Below, one piece after another: positions 35,623 through 43,394 of a stretch of 64,000 nt of DNA. The notes under the pieces are model-generated. The model was given only the letters and a program-made list of their open reading frames with translations, had not been told where the DNA came from and ran no database searches. Numbering within the stretch: the stretch's first letter is position 1; every line of letters starts with the position of its first letter. The stretch is from Kocuria carniphila (GTDB taxonomy: Bacteria > Actinomycetota > Actinomycetes > Actinomycetales > Micrococcaceae), in the NCBI RefSeq assembly GCF_004136555.1, contig NZ_NOIT01000011.1, positions 1 through 64,000 on the forward strand, written 5' to 3'. The position numbers and the translations under genes are program-made.

Positions 35623-36503
35623 ATGGATCCAGTACCGTTGACCACCCTCGATCTCCCTGACCAATCGGGTCGCACCTGGCTCATCACTGGCGCGACCAGC
35701 GGGATCGGCAGGGAGCTAGCGCTCGCGGTGGCTGCGGCTGGTGGGAGGGTAGTGGCACCGGCGCGGAATCGGGAGAAAGCGGCGTCGTTAGTGGCGGCCG
35801 CTGGGAAAGGCGCGGGGAGTGTCGAGACGCCGCACATGGATCTTGCGGACCTTGCTTCCGTGCACCGATTTGCGGAATCGTTGACGACCGACATTGACGT
35901 GCTCGTGAACAATGCCGGCGCTGTTTCTCCCCGCCGACGCGAGACAGCTGATGGGTTCGAGCTGCTGCTCGGTACCAACTTCCTGGGACCTTTCGCGCTG
36001 ACCAACTTGGTGGCTGACCGGGTGCGTGAGCGAATCGTGATCACGGGGTCGGACTCGTACAAGGTGGGGCGAGTGGACCTGGATGATCCGCATTTCCGCT
36101 CACGCCGGTGGAACCCCATGAGTGCCTATGCCCAGTCCAAACTGTGCGACATGCTGTGGGCCCGGGCGCTACAGGAACGGCTCGGATCGCGCGTGCCGGT
36201 GACGCTCGCTCATCCCGGTTGGGCGGCGACAGGGATTCAGAACGTCACGGGTAGCAAACTGCTGGATCGGGCGATCGTCGCGGTCACCTCGCCGTTCTCA
36301 CAGTCTGCAGAGGATGGCGCTTTGCCCTGGCCGAGGCTGCTGTGGGAGACCACCCACCGCTGAGCTATATCGGTCCGGACGGGTTCATGAAGTGGCGGGG
36401 TAAGCCGGAGGTTCAGGAGGTTTCGCGCCGCGGGCGTTCTGCCGTGGGGGCTGAAGAGGTGTGGGCGCTGGGCGTGCGTGAAACGGGTACGGATTTGGCG
36501 TGA
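35623..36503 (+). pseudogene. Short-chain dehydrogenase with C-terminal frameshift
   Basis: SDR fold: WLITGATSGIGRELALAVAAAGG, DIDVLVNNAGAVSPRR and the YAQSK catalytic pair (Tyr, Lys). The original frame stops at 36361-36363. Just before that point another frame continues with AAVGDHPPLSYIGPDGFMKW and runs to TGA at 36501-36503, which is the normal C-terminal region of retinol-dehydrogenase-like SDRs. A one- or two-base indel near 36325-36340 is therefore inferred; it could be a real mutation or a sequencing error. The start at 35623 follows TACCGT plus six bases (leaderless type). Catalytic core is intact, so partial function is possible. Confidence 0.8.
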
Positions 36504-36516
36504 GCCTTCCTTGCTG

Positions 36517-36581
36517 AACATTCCAGTCCCGAAAAATGCCTCATGAGGCCTCTGAAATGCACTTTTGCGGACTGGGATGTT
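36517..36581. repeat. 65-bp imperfect palindrome, family B copy 1
   Basis: Arms AACATTCCAGTCC (36517-36529) and GGACTGGGATGTT (36569-36581) pair almost fully, with an inner TGC/GCA pair at the same depth as in family A. Exactly 65 bp. The second copy is at 37961-38025, so the two bracket the GIY-YIG gene. Confidence 0.82.
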
Positions 36582-36600
36582 GGAGACGGTATCCACCCGG

Positions 36601-36685
36601 AAGATCTGAGACATCCCCAGGCCACCGGCAAGATTTGAGGCACTCCCGAGCCGCCTTAGGGCGGCGGAAGTGGCTCCGGAGTGAC
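36601..36685. repeat. Direct-repeat plus hairpin block, left copy (family C)
   Basis: Two tandem copies of RAGATYTGAGRCAYYCC at 36601 and 36630 (29-bp period), running into an imperfect hairpin (36639-36685). The whole block repeats in the same orientation at 37795-37879, with 46 of the first 52 positions alike by eye. The pairwise sub-repeats recall the multiple terminal repeats of some insertion sequences; no transposase gene is present. Confidence 0.75.
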
Positions 36686-36738
36686 TGGAATCTCCACTTT
36701 GAGGTGTACCTCAGGTTGCCTTGCCGGGGAGCCTTTGG

Positions 36739-36778
36739 GTACTGCGATAGTTACATCCAGATGTAACTATCGCAGTAC
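36739..36778. repeat. Perfect 18-bp-arm palindrome downstream of the GIY-YIG gene
   Basis: GTACTGCGATAGTTACAT (36739-36756), loop CCAG, then its exact complement to 36778. It lies 15 bp past the stop of the GIY-YIG gene. No U-tract follows on either strand, so it is not a standard terminator. It could be a nuclease recognition site or an mRNA-stabilising end. Confidence 0.8.
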
Positions 36779-36793
36779 TGTTCCGGGCAATCG

Positions 36794-37744
36794 TCAGAGG
36801 TCCATTGCGGCGAAGACTTCATCAGCGAAGGAGTCATTGTGGTGGCGCGCCAGAACCGATGACCCTTTGCGGAGCTGTCCCATGGCCAACTGGCGGGCGG
36901 CGTGCAAGACCTCGGGAATGTTGAGGATCAAGGGAGTGACGTCGGTGCCGGCAGCGAAGATTTGGTGAACTGGCCCGGCAGATCGGTAAGAGGTCGAGAC
37001 CGCGGTTACCTGAGCCACCTCTTGTGGGATTTCTGGCATCACAGCCGTATTGATGAAGGTGTATGGCTCCCAAATGTTTTCGTCTTCCCAGTACTGTTCG
37101 CCCATGACCAGGACTTCCACGTTGTGGATGCTCAAAGTCATGAGTCGCCGGTTGGTCTTGTGTTTAGCAGTACTAGGAAGGGCCGTGAGGCTCCACTGCC
37201 TTCCCTCGGTTTCTTGAGGCCAAACGATCACTTGAGACACGTAGGTTGCCACCGAATTGAGAACCTTCGTGAATTCCGAGTGTTGACGGAGCTTCTCGAA
37301 CTTGACCCTGGACTTGATCCGTCGCTGGGCCAGAGTGATGCGTTCAGGGTCCACCCCGGACGGTTCTGAACGCGCATCATGCTGCAACCATTCGGCTTGT
37401 GCCTGGGGATCAACGATGAGGTCCAATGGTGAGGGCCCTACTGGCTGGGACAACAAAGTCTTGTTGCGTAGTTGTCTCTTCTGTTCGACCCGTGACCGGA
37501 TCGCAGCCCGTTCCTTCTCATCCAGCTCGTCGGGAATCGCTTCCGCGAATCTGACCGCCTCAATGTCATCCCACCGTCGGCGGTGGCTCGAGAATCTTGC
37601 TGGGAAATTCACCGTCTGCCCAACGTAGAGCTCTTCGTTGGTGAACGAGAGCTCATAGATCCCGCAGCTCAGCTTCTCCGGAATCACAGCCGATGTCGCG
37701 AATCCAGCGGGGGTCTTCCATTCGCGGAAATGTAGTTCAGTCAT
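36794..37744 (-). CDS. GIY-YIG nuclease-domain protein
   Basis: 316 residues. GIY-YIG signature near residues 28-60: CGIYELSFTNEELYVGQTVN then ARFSSHRRRW, giving GIY, YVGQ and the downstream Arg/His. The rest (about 90-316) is a long basic, helical domain without a recognised family, then a globular end. The start at 37744 is a plain ATG; the frame is open upstream through repeat sequence that is not protein-like. It stands alone, nested inside two sets of repeats (families B and C), so it may be part of a small mobile or selfish cassette. Stand-alone GIY-YIG proteins also occur in repair and restriction. Confidence 0.8.
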   Translation of the reverse strand: MTELHFREWKTPAGFATSAVIPEKLSCGIYELSFTNEELYVGQTVNFPARFSSHRRRWDDIEAVRFAEAIPDELDEKERAAIRSRVEQKRQLRNKTLLSQPVGPSPLDLIVDPQAQAEWLQHDARSEPSGVDPERITLAQRRIKSRVKFEKLRQHSEFTKVLNSVATYVSQVIVWPQETEGRQWSLTALPSTAKHKTNRRLMTLSIHNVEVLVMGEQYWEDENIWEPYTFINTAVMPEIPQEVAQVTAVSTSYRSAGPVHQIFAAGTDVTPLILNIPEVLHAARQLAMGQLRKGSSVLARHHNDSFADEVFAAMDL

Positions 37745-37794
37745 GCATAGCCTCTGAGGGGTCATATTAAACCCAGCGGAGTCATTGCACCGGC

Positions 37795-37879
37795 GAGATC
37801 TGAGACATCCCCAGGCGACCGGCGAGATTTGAGGCACTCCGGAGCCACTTTCGGACGGCGGAAGTGGCTCCGGAGTGCC
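37795..37879. repeat. Direct-repeat plus hairpin block, right copy (family C)
   Basis: GAGATCTGAGACATCC at 37795 and GAGATTTGAGGCACTCC at 37824 (29-bp period), then a perfect 18-bp-arm hairpin: GGCACTCCGGAGCCACTT (37833-37850) and its complement (37862-37879). A further partial unit GAGATCTGAGACA is at 38035. It is the same orientation as the left copy. Confidence 0.8.
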
Positions 37880-37960
37880 TGGAAACCTGAGGGCCGCGGC
37901 CAGTGTGCAAGGCAACCGGGCGACGCTGCTCGACCGGTCACGCATGAGGCGTGGCCGGTG

Positions 37961-38025
37961 AACATTCCAGTCCTTAAAACTGCGCTGTGGGGCCGGTGAA
38001 TTGCACTTCTACGGACTGAAATGTT
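37961..38025. repeat. 65-bp imperfect palindrome, family B copy 2
   Basis: AACATTCCAGTCC (37961-37973) and GGACTGAAATGTT (38013-38025), 65 bp end to end, matching copy 1 in length and arms while the central loop differs. The gap 37745-38069 is filled by this and the family C block. Confidence 0.82.
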
Positions 38026-38069
38026 GGCGGTTGCGAGATCTGAGACAGTCTCACGCCCCGCAGTGCACG

Positions 38070-38510
38070 TCAGCCGATCTGCTCCGCCAGTGCGACGATG
38101 ATGCCGTCGGGACCACGGAGGTAGCAGAGGCGGTAGACGTTCTCGTAGTTGGCGACCTCGCCCAGAAGCTCGACGCCGTGGGTGCGCAGGCGAGCGATGG
38201 TGTCGTCGATGTCGTCGACCGCGAACATGATGCGGTGCAGCCCCACGGTGTTGGACGCCGGCGCGAGTGGTTCCGGCGTGATCAGCGCGGGGGAGTGGTA
38301 GGTGGTCAGCTCCACCCGCCCGTGCCCGTCAGGGGTGCGCATCATGGCGATCTCGCTACGAATCCCGTCAATACCAACGGTCTGATCTGCGAAGAGCCCC
38401 TCGATGAGTGTGCGCCCCTCCAGCTCCATGCCCAGCTCGGTGAAGAAGTCGACGGCGCCGTCCAGGTCCTTGACCACGATGGCCACGTTGTCCATCCGTT
38501 GGATACCCAT
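38070..38510 (-). CDS. VOC (glyoxalase/bleomycin resistance/dioxygenase) superfamily protein
   Basis: 146 residues with two beta-alpha-beta-beta-beta units: RMDNVAIVVKDLDGAVDFFTELGMELEG and GLHRIMFAVDDIDDTIARLRTHGVELLGEV. Metal ligands would be a His/Glu set; a conserved-looking Glu lies in GRVELTTYH. Substrate unknown. Single gene, divergent from the quinone-oxidoreductase-like gene at 38584. Confidence 0.88.
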   Translation of the reverse strand: MGIQRMDNVAIVVKDLDGAVDFFTELGMELEGRTLIEGLFADQTVGIDGIRSEIAMMRTPDGHGRVELTTYHSPALITPEPLAPASNTVGLHRIMFAVDDIDDTIARLRTHGVELLGEVANYENVYRLCYLRGPDGIIVALAEQIG

Positions 38511-38583
38511 GAGGCAAGCCTAGACCTCCCGCGCACACAACGTCCCGCAGGAATTCCTGTCGACCTGAGTCGTTAACGTAAGT

Positions 38584-39531
38584 ATGCGAATCATTGGATT
38601 TACAGAATTCGGAGGGCCCGAGGTCCTCGACATCCACGACGTTCCGGAGCCTCATGCCGGGCCCGGGGAAGTTCGGATCGCCGTGAAGGCTGCAGCGGTC
38701 AATCCCACGGACACTGAGACGCGGCAGGGTAACGGCGCTCCCGCCCAGCTGCCCGCTCCGCACGTCCCGGGGATGGATGCGGCGGGTGTGATTGACGAGG
38801 TCGGCGAGCCCACGGCGGAGCTGGATACTTCCCCGTGGTCCGTGGGTGATCACGTCATGGCCATCGCGATCCCGTTGCGGGGCCACGGAGGCGCATACGT
38901 CGAATACCTGGTCGCGGATGCGGACTCTCTGGCTAGGATCCCCGAAGGCCGCTCGCTGGAAGAAGCCAGCACGTTGCCCATGAACGGGCTTACTGCCCTC
39001 CAAGCGTTGGAGAAACTGGACCTCGAACCCGGCCAGGTCTTGGGCGTGACCGGCGCGGCGGGCACCCTGGGTGGGTACGTCGTTCAGCTGGCCAAGCTCC
39101 AGGGCCTCACGGTGATCGCCGACGCCGCCCCAAAGGACCGTGAGTGCGTGGTCGCCTTGGGCGCTGATCATGTGGTGGAGCGGGGCGATGATTTCCCCGA
39201 CAAGGTCCGCGAAATCTACCCGGACGGTGTGGACGGCTTGGTCGATGCCGCGGTGATGAACGAGCTCGCAGTGCCCGCCGTTCGCTCCGGGGGAGGCTTC
39301 GCCACGGTGCGTTTCTGGCAGGGGCCGGAGGACAGTGACTTGACCTTCCACGTTGTCTGGGTTGGTGATGAATACCATCACGGCAACAAGCTGGACGCGC
39401 TGCGCGAACTGGTGGAGAGCGGCGTCGTCACCCTGGAAGTGGCCGACACGTTGCCCGCCGAGCAGGCGACGGAAGCTCACCAGCGATTGCAGGAGGGCGG
39501 CGTGCGGGGTCGGCTGGTCCTGACGTTCTGA
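38584..39531 (+). CDS. NADP-dependent MDR oxidoreductase, quinone-oxidoreductase-like
   Basis: 315 residues. Zinc-independent MDR: IGFTEFGGPEVLDIHDVPEP, AAVNPTDTETRQG, VPGMDAAGVIDEVG and nucleotide motif LGVTGAAGTLGGYVVQLAKLQG. It lacks the zinc-binding cysteine sets, so it belongs with NADPH:quinone/enone reductases. An exact GACGACGCCGCTC (antisense, 39417-39429) lies inside the coding region at LVESGVVTLE, here in the conserved core. Followed by the HAD phosphatase gene 103 bp later. Confidence 0.9.
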   Translation: MRIIGFTEFGGPEVLDIHDVPEPHAGPGEVRIAVKAAAVNPTDTETRQGNGAPAQLPAPHVPGMDAAGVIDEVGEPTAELDTSPWSVGDHVMAIAIPLRGHGGAYVEYLVADADSLARIPEGRSLEEASTLPMNGLTALQALEKLDLEPGQVLGVTGAAGTLGGYVVQLAKLQGLTVIADAAPKDRECVVALGADHVVERGDDFPDKVREIYPDGVDGLVDAAVMNELAVPAVRSGGGFATVRFWQGPEDSDLTFHVVWVGDEYHHGNKLDALRELVESGVVTLEVADTLPAEQATEAHQRLQEGGVRGRLVLTF

Positions 39532-39634
39532 GCGCAAAGTCGGGGCCATTAGGGTTGAGCGGAGTCAGCAAGGGCTGGCTCCGCAACCCGTCCCGCGTGA
39601 GCAACTGCGGTAGACCGCAACAGGAGAACCAAGA

Positions 39635-40546
39635 ATGCCCCCCGAGTATCAACTGGTCGCCTTCGACATGGACGGCACCCTGCTGGACAGTACCAAGGAC
39701 CTGCAGCCGGGGACGCGGCGTGCTTTCGAGGCCATGCGCGCGGCCGGGACGCGCATCATGTTGGCCTCGGGCCGCCCGATTCCCGGGCTGAAGGGGCTCG
39801 CGAGCAAGCTGAACCTCGGGCAGGATCTGGTGCTCGCGGGAATGAACGGCTCGATCGTGGTGGATCAGGCCACGAACCGCGAAATCGCCCGCCATCCCAT
39901 GCCGCTGAACATTGCTCGGGCGCTGATTGCCGTGGCCAAGAGGCATGACGTCTTGGTCATGATCCCGCACGACGACGAGCTGCTGGTCGAGGACCCATCC
40001 GACACCCACGCGCAGCATGAAGCCACCAGCAACAAACTGAGCATCCGCCACGTCGACGATCTGACCGAGCTGGACGTCAAACCGACCAAGGTGCTCCTCG
40101 TGGGCGAGCGGGACATCACCGATCCGCTGCTGGACGAGCTCAACCGGACATACGGTGACCAGGTAGAACTGGCCTACTCCTCGCCCTTGTACTTGGAAGC
40201 CACCGCCGCCGGCATCCACAAGGGTTCCGCCATCACCGACTACTGCGAGGCCGAAGGCATCCCGCTGTCCCGCGTCATGGCGTTCGGCGACAACGGCAAC
40301 GACATCGGAATGCTGCGCACCGCGGGGCTCGGCGTCGCCATGGGCAACGGCATCCCCGAGGCCAAGGCAGCGGCCGACCTGGTGACCACCTCCCACGACG
40401 ACGAAGGCATCGCCCGCGTCCTGTCCCGCTACTTCGACGTCGACACGAGCGACGTCCCGGGCCTCAGCGAGGCGCCCCATCCCGAAACCAACGAGACCGA
40501 CGACGCCGCCCGCCCCACCAACCCAACGGGCCGCACCCTTACATAG
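39635..40546 (+). CDS. HAD-superfamily Cof-type sugar phosphatase
   Basis: 303 residues. Motif I FDMDGTLLDS at the N-terminus, motif II LASGRPIPG, motif III Lys in the HKGSAITDY block, and motif IV AFGDNGNDIGMLRTAG with a large C2 cap between. It hydrolyses small phosphosugars or FMN-type phosphates. The C-terminal 30 residues are a low-complexity tail (ETDDAARPTNPTG), which includes GACGACGCCG at 40499. AGGAGAACCAAG precedes the ATG. Confidence 0.92.
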   Translation: MPPEYQLVAFDMDGTLLDSTKDLQPGTRRAFEAMRAAGTRIMLASGRPIPGLKGLASKLNLGQDLVLAGMNGSIVVDQATNREIARHPMPLNIARALIAVAKRHDVLVMIPHDDELLVEDPSDTHAQHEATSNKLSIRHVDDLTELDVKPTKVLLVGERDITDPLLDELNRTYGDQVELAYSSPLYLEATAAGIHKGSAITDYCEAEGIPLSRVMAFGDNGNDIGMLRTAGLGVAMGNGIPEAKAAADLVTTSHDDEGIARVLSRYFDVDTSDVPGLSEAPHPETNETDDAARPTNPTGRTLT

Positions 40547-40736
40547 CCCCGCCTCTCACCGCGACCAGAATCCCACGTGACTCCCATTACCCCCAGACCG
40601 TGGAAGAATCCTGAATGTGACGGTTTGTTACAACCCTCTCGACCCGGCGGAAACACCCCTGTTTACTTGATGGCGATCCTTCGGGCGCGACTCCGCGTTC
40701 CCAACTTCCTCATCTACTGAAAATCAGGTTCACCAC

Positions 40737-42188
40737 ATGATTCTTACCGGTCTGGTTGTCGGCGCCGTGCTGGGCATCGTGATGCAGCGCGGTCGCTTCT
40801 GTGTCACCGGCATGCTGCGGGACATCTTCCTGCAGAAGTCGTGGCGCACGTTCGCGGCGCTGCTCATCGTGATTTCCGTCCACGCTATTGGTCTCGCCGC
40901 TCTCACGAGCCTCGGCGTGATCGCCCCCGAATACAGCACGTTCGCCCCGGCGGCCGTGATCATCGGTGGCTTCCTGTTCGGCATCGGCATCATCCTGGCC
41001 GGTGGTTGCGCCTCCGGCACCTGGTACCGCTCGGGTGAAGGCCTGGTCGGTTCGTGGGTGGCCCTGGCCATGTACGCGCTGTCCGCCTCCGCTATGAAGG
41101 GCGGCATGCTGGATGGTTTCAACTCCTGGATGACCAGCTGGGACACCGGTCTCACCACCGTTCCCGCAGCACTCGGGATTTCCCCGTGGATCTTCGCGAT
41201 CGCCCTGGCCGTCTTCACCGGCATCATGGTGCGCCGCTTCATGATCAAGGAAGCCAACAGCCCCAAGCCGGCCCGTCTCAACAACCGCCCGGCCTGGAAG
41301 CGCCCGCTGCACGTGTACAACGCCGCGTGGATGATCGGCCTGCTGGGCGTCATCGCGTGGCCGCTGTCCGCAGCCGCTGGCCGTAACGGCGGCCTGGGCA
41401 TCACCACCCCGTCCGCTCACACCGTGGACTTCATCACCACCGGCGATGCCAAGTTCATGAACTGGGGCACCCTGCTCGTGCTGGGTCTGCTGGTCGGATC
41501 CTTCATCGCGGCCAAGGCCACCGGCGAGTTCCGCATCCGCGTGGCCGACGCTAAGACCACCGTGCGCGCCATCTTCGGCGGCATCCTGATGGGTGTCGGC
41601 GCAGCGTTGGCCGGCGGTTGCACCGTGGGCAACGGCATGGTCGAGACCAGCCTGTTCAGCTTCCAGGGCTGGATCGCATTGCTGTTCATTGCTTTGGGCG
41701 TTGGGGCGGGCACCAAGCTCTGGCTCAAGCCCTCCGCTGCGCAGCCCGCCGCCGAGGCTCAGGACACCGTGACCTACTCCACCGATGAGAGCCTGGACCA
41801 CAACGTTCTCAACGAGAACCCGTCCGGTAACTCCATCGACGCGACCCCGTCCAAGAGCCCGCAGAACACCAACGCGTTCTCCGGTTTCGCCGCGGCGCCG
41901 TCCGCGCTGATGGTCAAGGATCCGTCCCTGTCGCCGTCCAAAAAGCTCAAGGATCTGGGCGACGGTTACTACGCCCTCGACTCGCTGGGTGCGGTCTGCC
42001 CGTTCCCGCTGATCGAGGCCAAGGACGTCATGAAGACCCTGCAGTCCGGCGACCACCTGGTCATCGACTTCGATTGCACCCAGGCCACCGAGGTCATCCC
42101 CCAGTGGGCCGCCACCGAGGGCCACGAGGTCACCGACTTCGTCGAAACCGGCGACGCCAGCTGGCAGATCACGGTCAAGAAGGGTTGA
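40737..42188 (+). CDS. YeeE/YedE (TsuA-type) membrane transporter fused to a TusA domain
   Basis: 483 residues. The membrane part has paired YeeE units with the characteristic cysteine loops: QRGRFCVTGMLRD, AGGCASGTWYRSGEGL, and later AGGCTVGNGMVETSLFS. After about 345 residues there is a disordered Ser/Asn/Pro linker, then a complete TusA domain: LDSLGAVCPFPLIEAKDVM with the CPxP Cys, ending near 483. Family knowledge: YeeE takes up thiosulfate and TusA relays sulfur, and separate genes often sit side by side. Here they are one protein, implying direct sulfur hand-off at the membrane. About 10 membrane helices. No strong ribosome binding site is seen. Confidence 0.9.
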   Translation: MILTGLVVGAVLGIVMQRGRFCVTGMLRDIFLQKSWRTFAALLIVISVHAIGLAALTSLGVIAPEYSTFAPAAVIIGGFLFGIGIILAGGCASGTWYRSGEGLVGSWVALAMYALSASAMKGGMLDGFNSWMTSWDTGLTTVPAALGISPWIFAIALAVFTGIMVRRFMIKEANSPKPARLNNRPAWKRPLHVYNAAWMIGLLGVIAWPLSAAAGRNGGLGITTPSAHTVDFITTGDAKFMNWGTLLVLGLLVGSFIAAKATGEFRIRVADAKTTVRAIFGGILMGVGAALAGGCTVGNGMVETSLFSFQGWIALLFIALGVGAGTKLWLKPSAAQPAAEAQDTVTYSTDESLDHNVLNENPSGNSIDATPSKSPQNTNAFSGFAAAPSALMVKDPSLSPSKKLKDLGDGYYALDSLGAVCPFPLIEAKDVMKTLQSGDHLVIDFDCTQATEVIPQWAATEGHEVTDFVETGDASWQITVKKG

Positions 42189-42213
42189 TCTCACCTTCAT
42201 AGAGATTGACGAC

Positions 42214-42252
42214 GACGCCGCTCGCGACTTTCGCGGGCGGCGTCGCCTTTTT
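42214..42252 (+). terminator. Rho-independent terminator of the YeeE-TusA gene
   Basis: Arms GACGCCGCTCGCGA (42214-42227) and TCGCGGGCGGCGTC (42231-42244), with one G-U pair and a short loop, followed by CGCC and TTTTT. The left arm overlaps the GACGACGCCGCTC 13-mer at 42211-42223. Confidence 0.85.
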
Positions 42253-42280
42253 GTGCGGGTTGGGTGTGTGGTCGGACGGC

Positions 42281-42345
42281 GACATCTGGGGCCGAGGATC
42301 GCAGGCTGGCGGGGCGAAACGCTGCGGACCCGTGCCATAAATGTC
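42281..42345. repeat. 65-bp imperfect palindrome, family A copy 4
   Basis: Begins GACATCTGGGGCCGAGGATC and ends TGCCATAAATGTC, 65 bp. It sits 29 bp after the terminator of the YeeE-TusA gene and 64 bp before the CPBP gene. Confidence 0.8.
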
Positions 42346-42396
42346 GAGGCGAGTGAGAGAGCTCTGGTGGCCATGGTCGAAGTAGCACGAGGGTGC

Positions 42397-42409
42397 TAGT
42401 TTCGGATCC
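42397..42409 (+). promoter_or_regulatory. Putative leaderless -10 element
   Basis: TAGTTT (42397-42402), seven bases, then GTG 42410, with no ribosome binding site. Confidence 0.4.
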
Positions 42410-43330
42410 GTGACCTCGAACTTTGAGCGTGATCAACAACCGAAGCGTGTCACCGGAGCGCCTGCGACGACGGCCGCATGGGCACCGAAGTGGTTCGGCC
42501 GAGCATTGTTCGTGGCCTGTTCGATGGTGACCGTCGCGAGCATCGTCACGCTGATGGTGACTATGCCGGAAGGGACTACCGTCTCCGCGGACGCCAATGC
42601 ACCCACGCTGTCGAACTGGGTGAACATTGGGCCCTCGTTAGTGGGTATTGCGTTGACCCTTGTGCTCCCATGGCGGGCGGCCCCCATGCCTGTGGTGCCT
42701 GTGAAGCGTGGTCGACTGCTGGTGACAACGGCCGCGCTTCCAGTGCTGCTGGCCGTCTTTGTCCTCGCCACGATTCTGCTGCCGTTACAGGGGGAGGGCT
42801 ATATTCTCGGCAAGTTCGTGCTGCTGATGCTTCTCCCCGCCGTGCTGCTTCTGGTGGTGCGAGGGTCCGTGAGGATCGAAACCCGGCGCGGTGCGTGGCG
42901 ATGGTGGGCGCCCGTGCTGGTTCTTGCAGTCTGGTTCTACTTGTCCGAGGTGGCACCGTGGAATCCGCCGTATGACCCGGGAGATGTCGATACGAGTCTC
43001 CTCATCACGGCCGCACTGGTCACAGCAATCACCGCAGGCATCGGTGAGGAACTGTTCTTCCGTCGATGGCTGCAGACTCGTTTGGAGGCGACCCTGGGAG
43101 CATGGGCGGGCATCGGCGTGACGTCTGTGCTGTTCGGGCTGATGCACCTGGGAAGCCACGGCACCGGGGACTTGTGGTTGGACGTTGCGCGAGTGATTGC
43201 CATTCAAGGATGTCTCGGGTGGTTCTTGGGCGTGCTGTGGTGGCGCTACCGAAACCTGACCATGGTGATCTTGGCTCATCTGATCATCAACGGGTGGGGT
43301 GTGCTCGTGTACTTGGTGGGGCAGGGCTAG
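42410..43330 (+). CDS. CPBP-family (CAAX protease / bacteriocin-processing) membrane metalloprotease
   Basis: 306 residues, about seven hydrophobic segments. Abi/CPBP motif EELFFRRWLQTRLE near residue 212 is the Glu-Glu-x3-Arg signature; His in FGLMHLGSHG and the final ILAHLIINGW complete the family. Family members process prenylated or secreted peptides, or confer bacteriocin self-immunity; the target here is unknown. GTG start at 42410. Confidence 0.9.
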   Translation: MTSNFERDQQPKRVTGAPATTAAWAPKWFGRALFVACSMVTVASIVTLMVTMPEGTTVSADANAPTLSNWVNIGPSLVGIALTLVLPWRAAPMPVVPVKRGRLLVTTAALPVLLAVFVLATILLPLQGEGYILGKFVLLMLLPAVLLLVVRGSVRIETRRGAWRWWAPVLVLAVWFYLSEVAPWNPPYDPGDVDTSLLITAALVTAITAGIGEELFFRRWLQTRLEATLGAWAGIGVTSVLFGLMHLGSHGTGDLWLDVARVIAIQGCLGWFLGVLWWRYRNLTMVILAHLIINGWGVLVYLVGQG

Positions 43331-43394
43331 GGAGAGCGGTGATGACCGCAATGATCGTGCCATCACCGCCCGCGCCCACGTGCTCGAATAAACG

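Noticed and set aside
36739-36778. Perfect palindrome as a rho-independent terminator
   Set aside because: No T-tract on either strand directly after the stem.
40547-40736. Possible riboswitch before the YeeE-TusA gene
   Set aside because: No recognisable SAM, cobalamin or other aptamer core on reading; sequence only has short GC stems.
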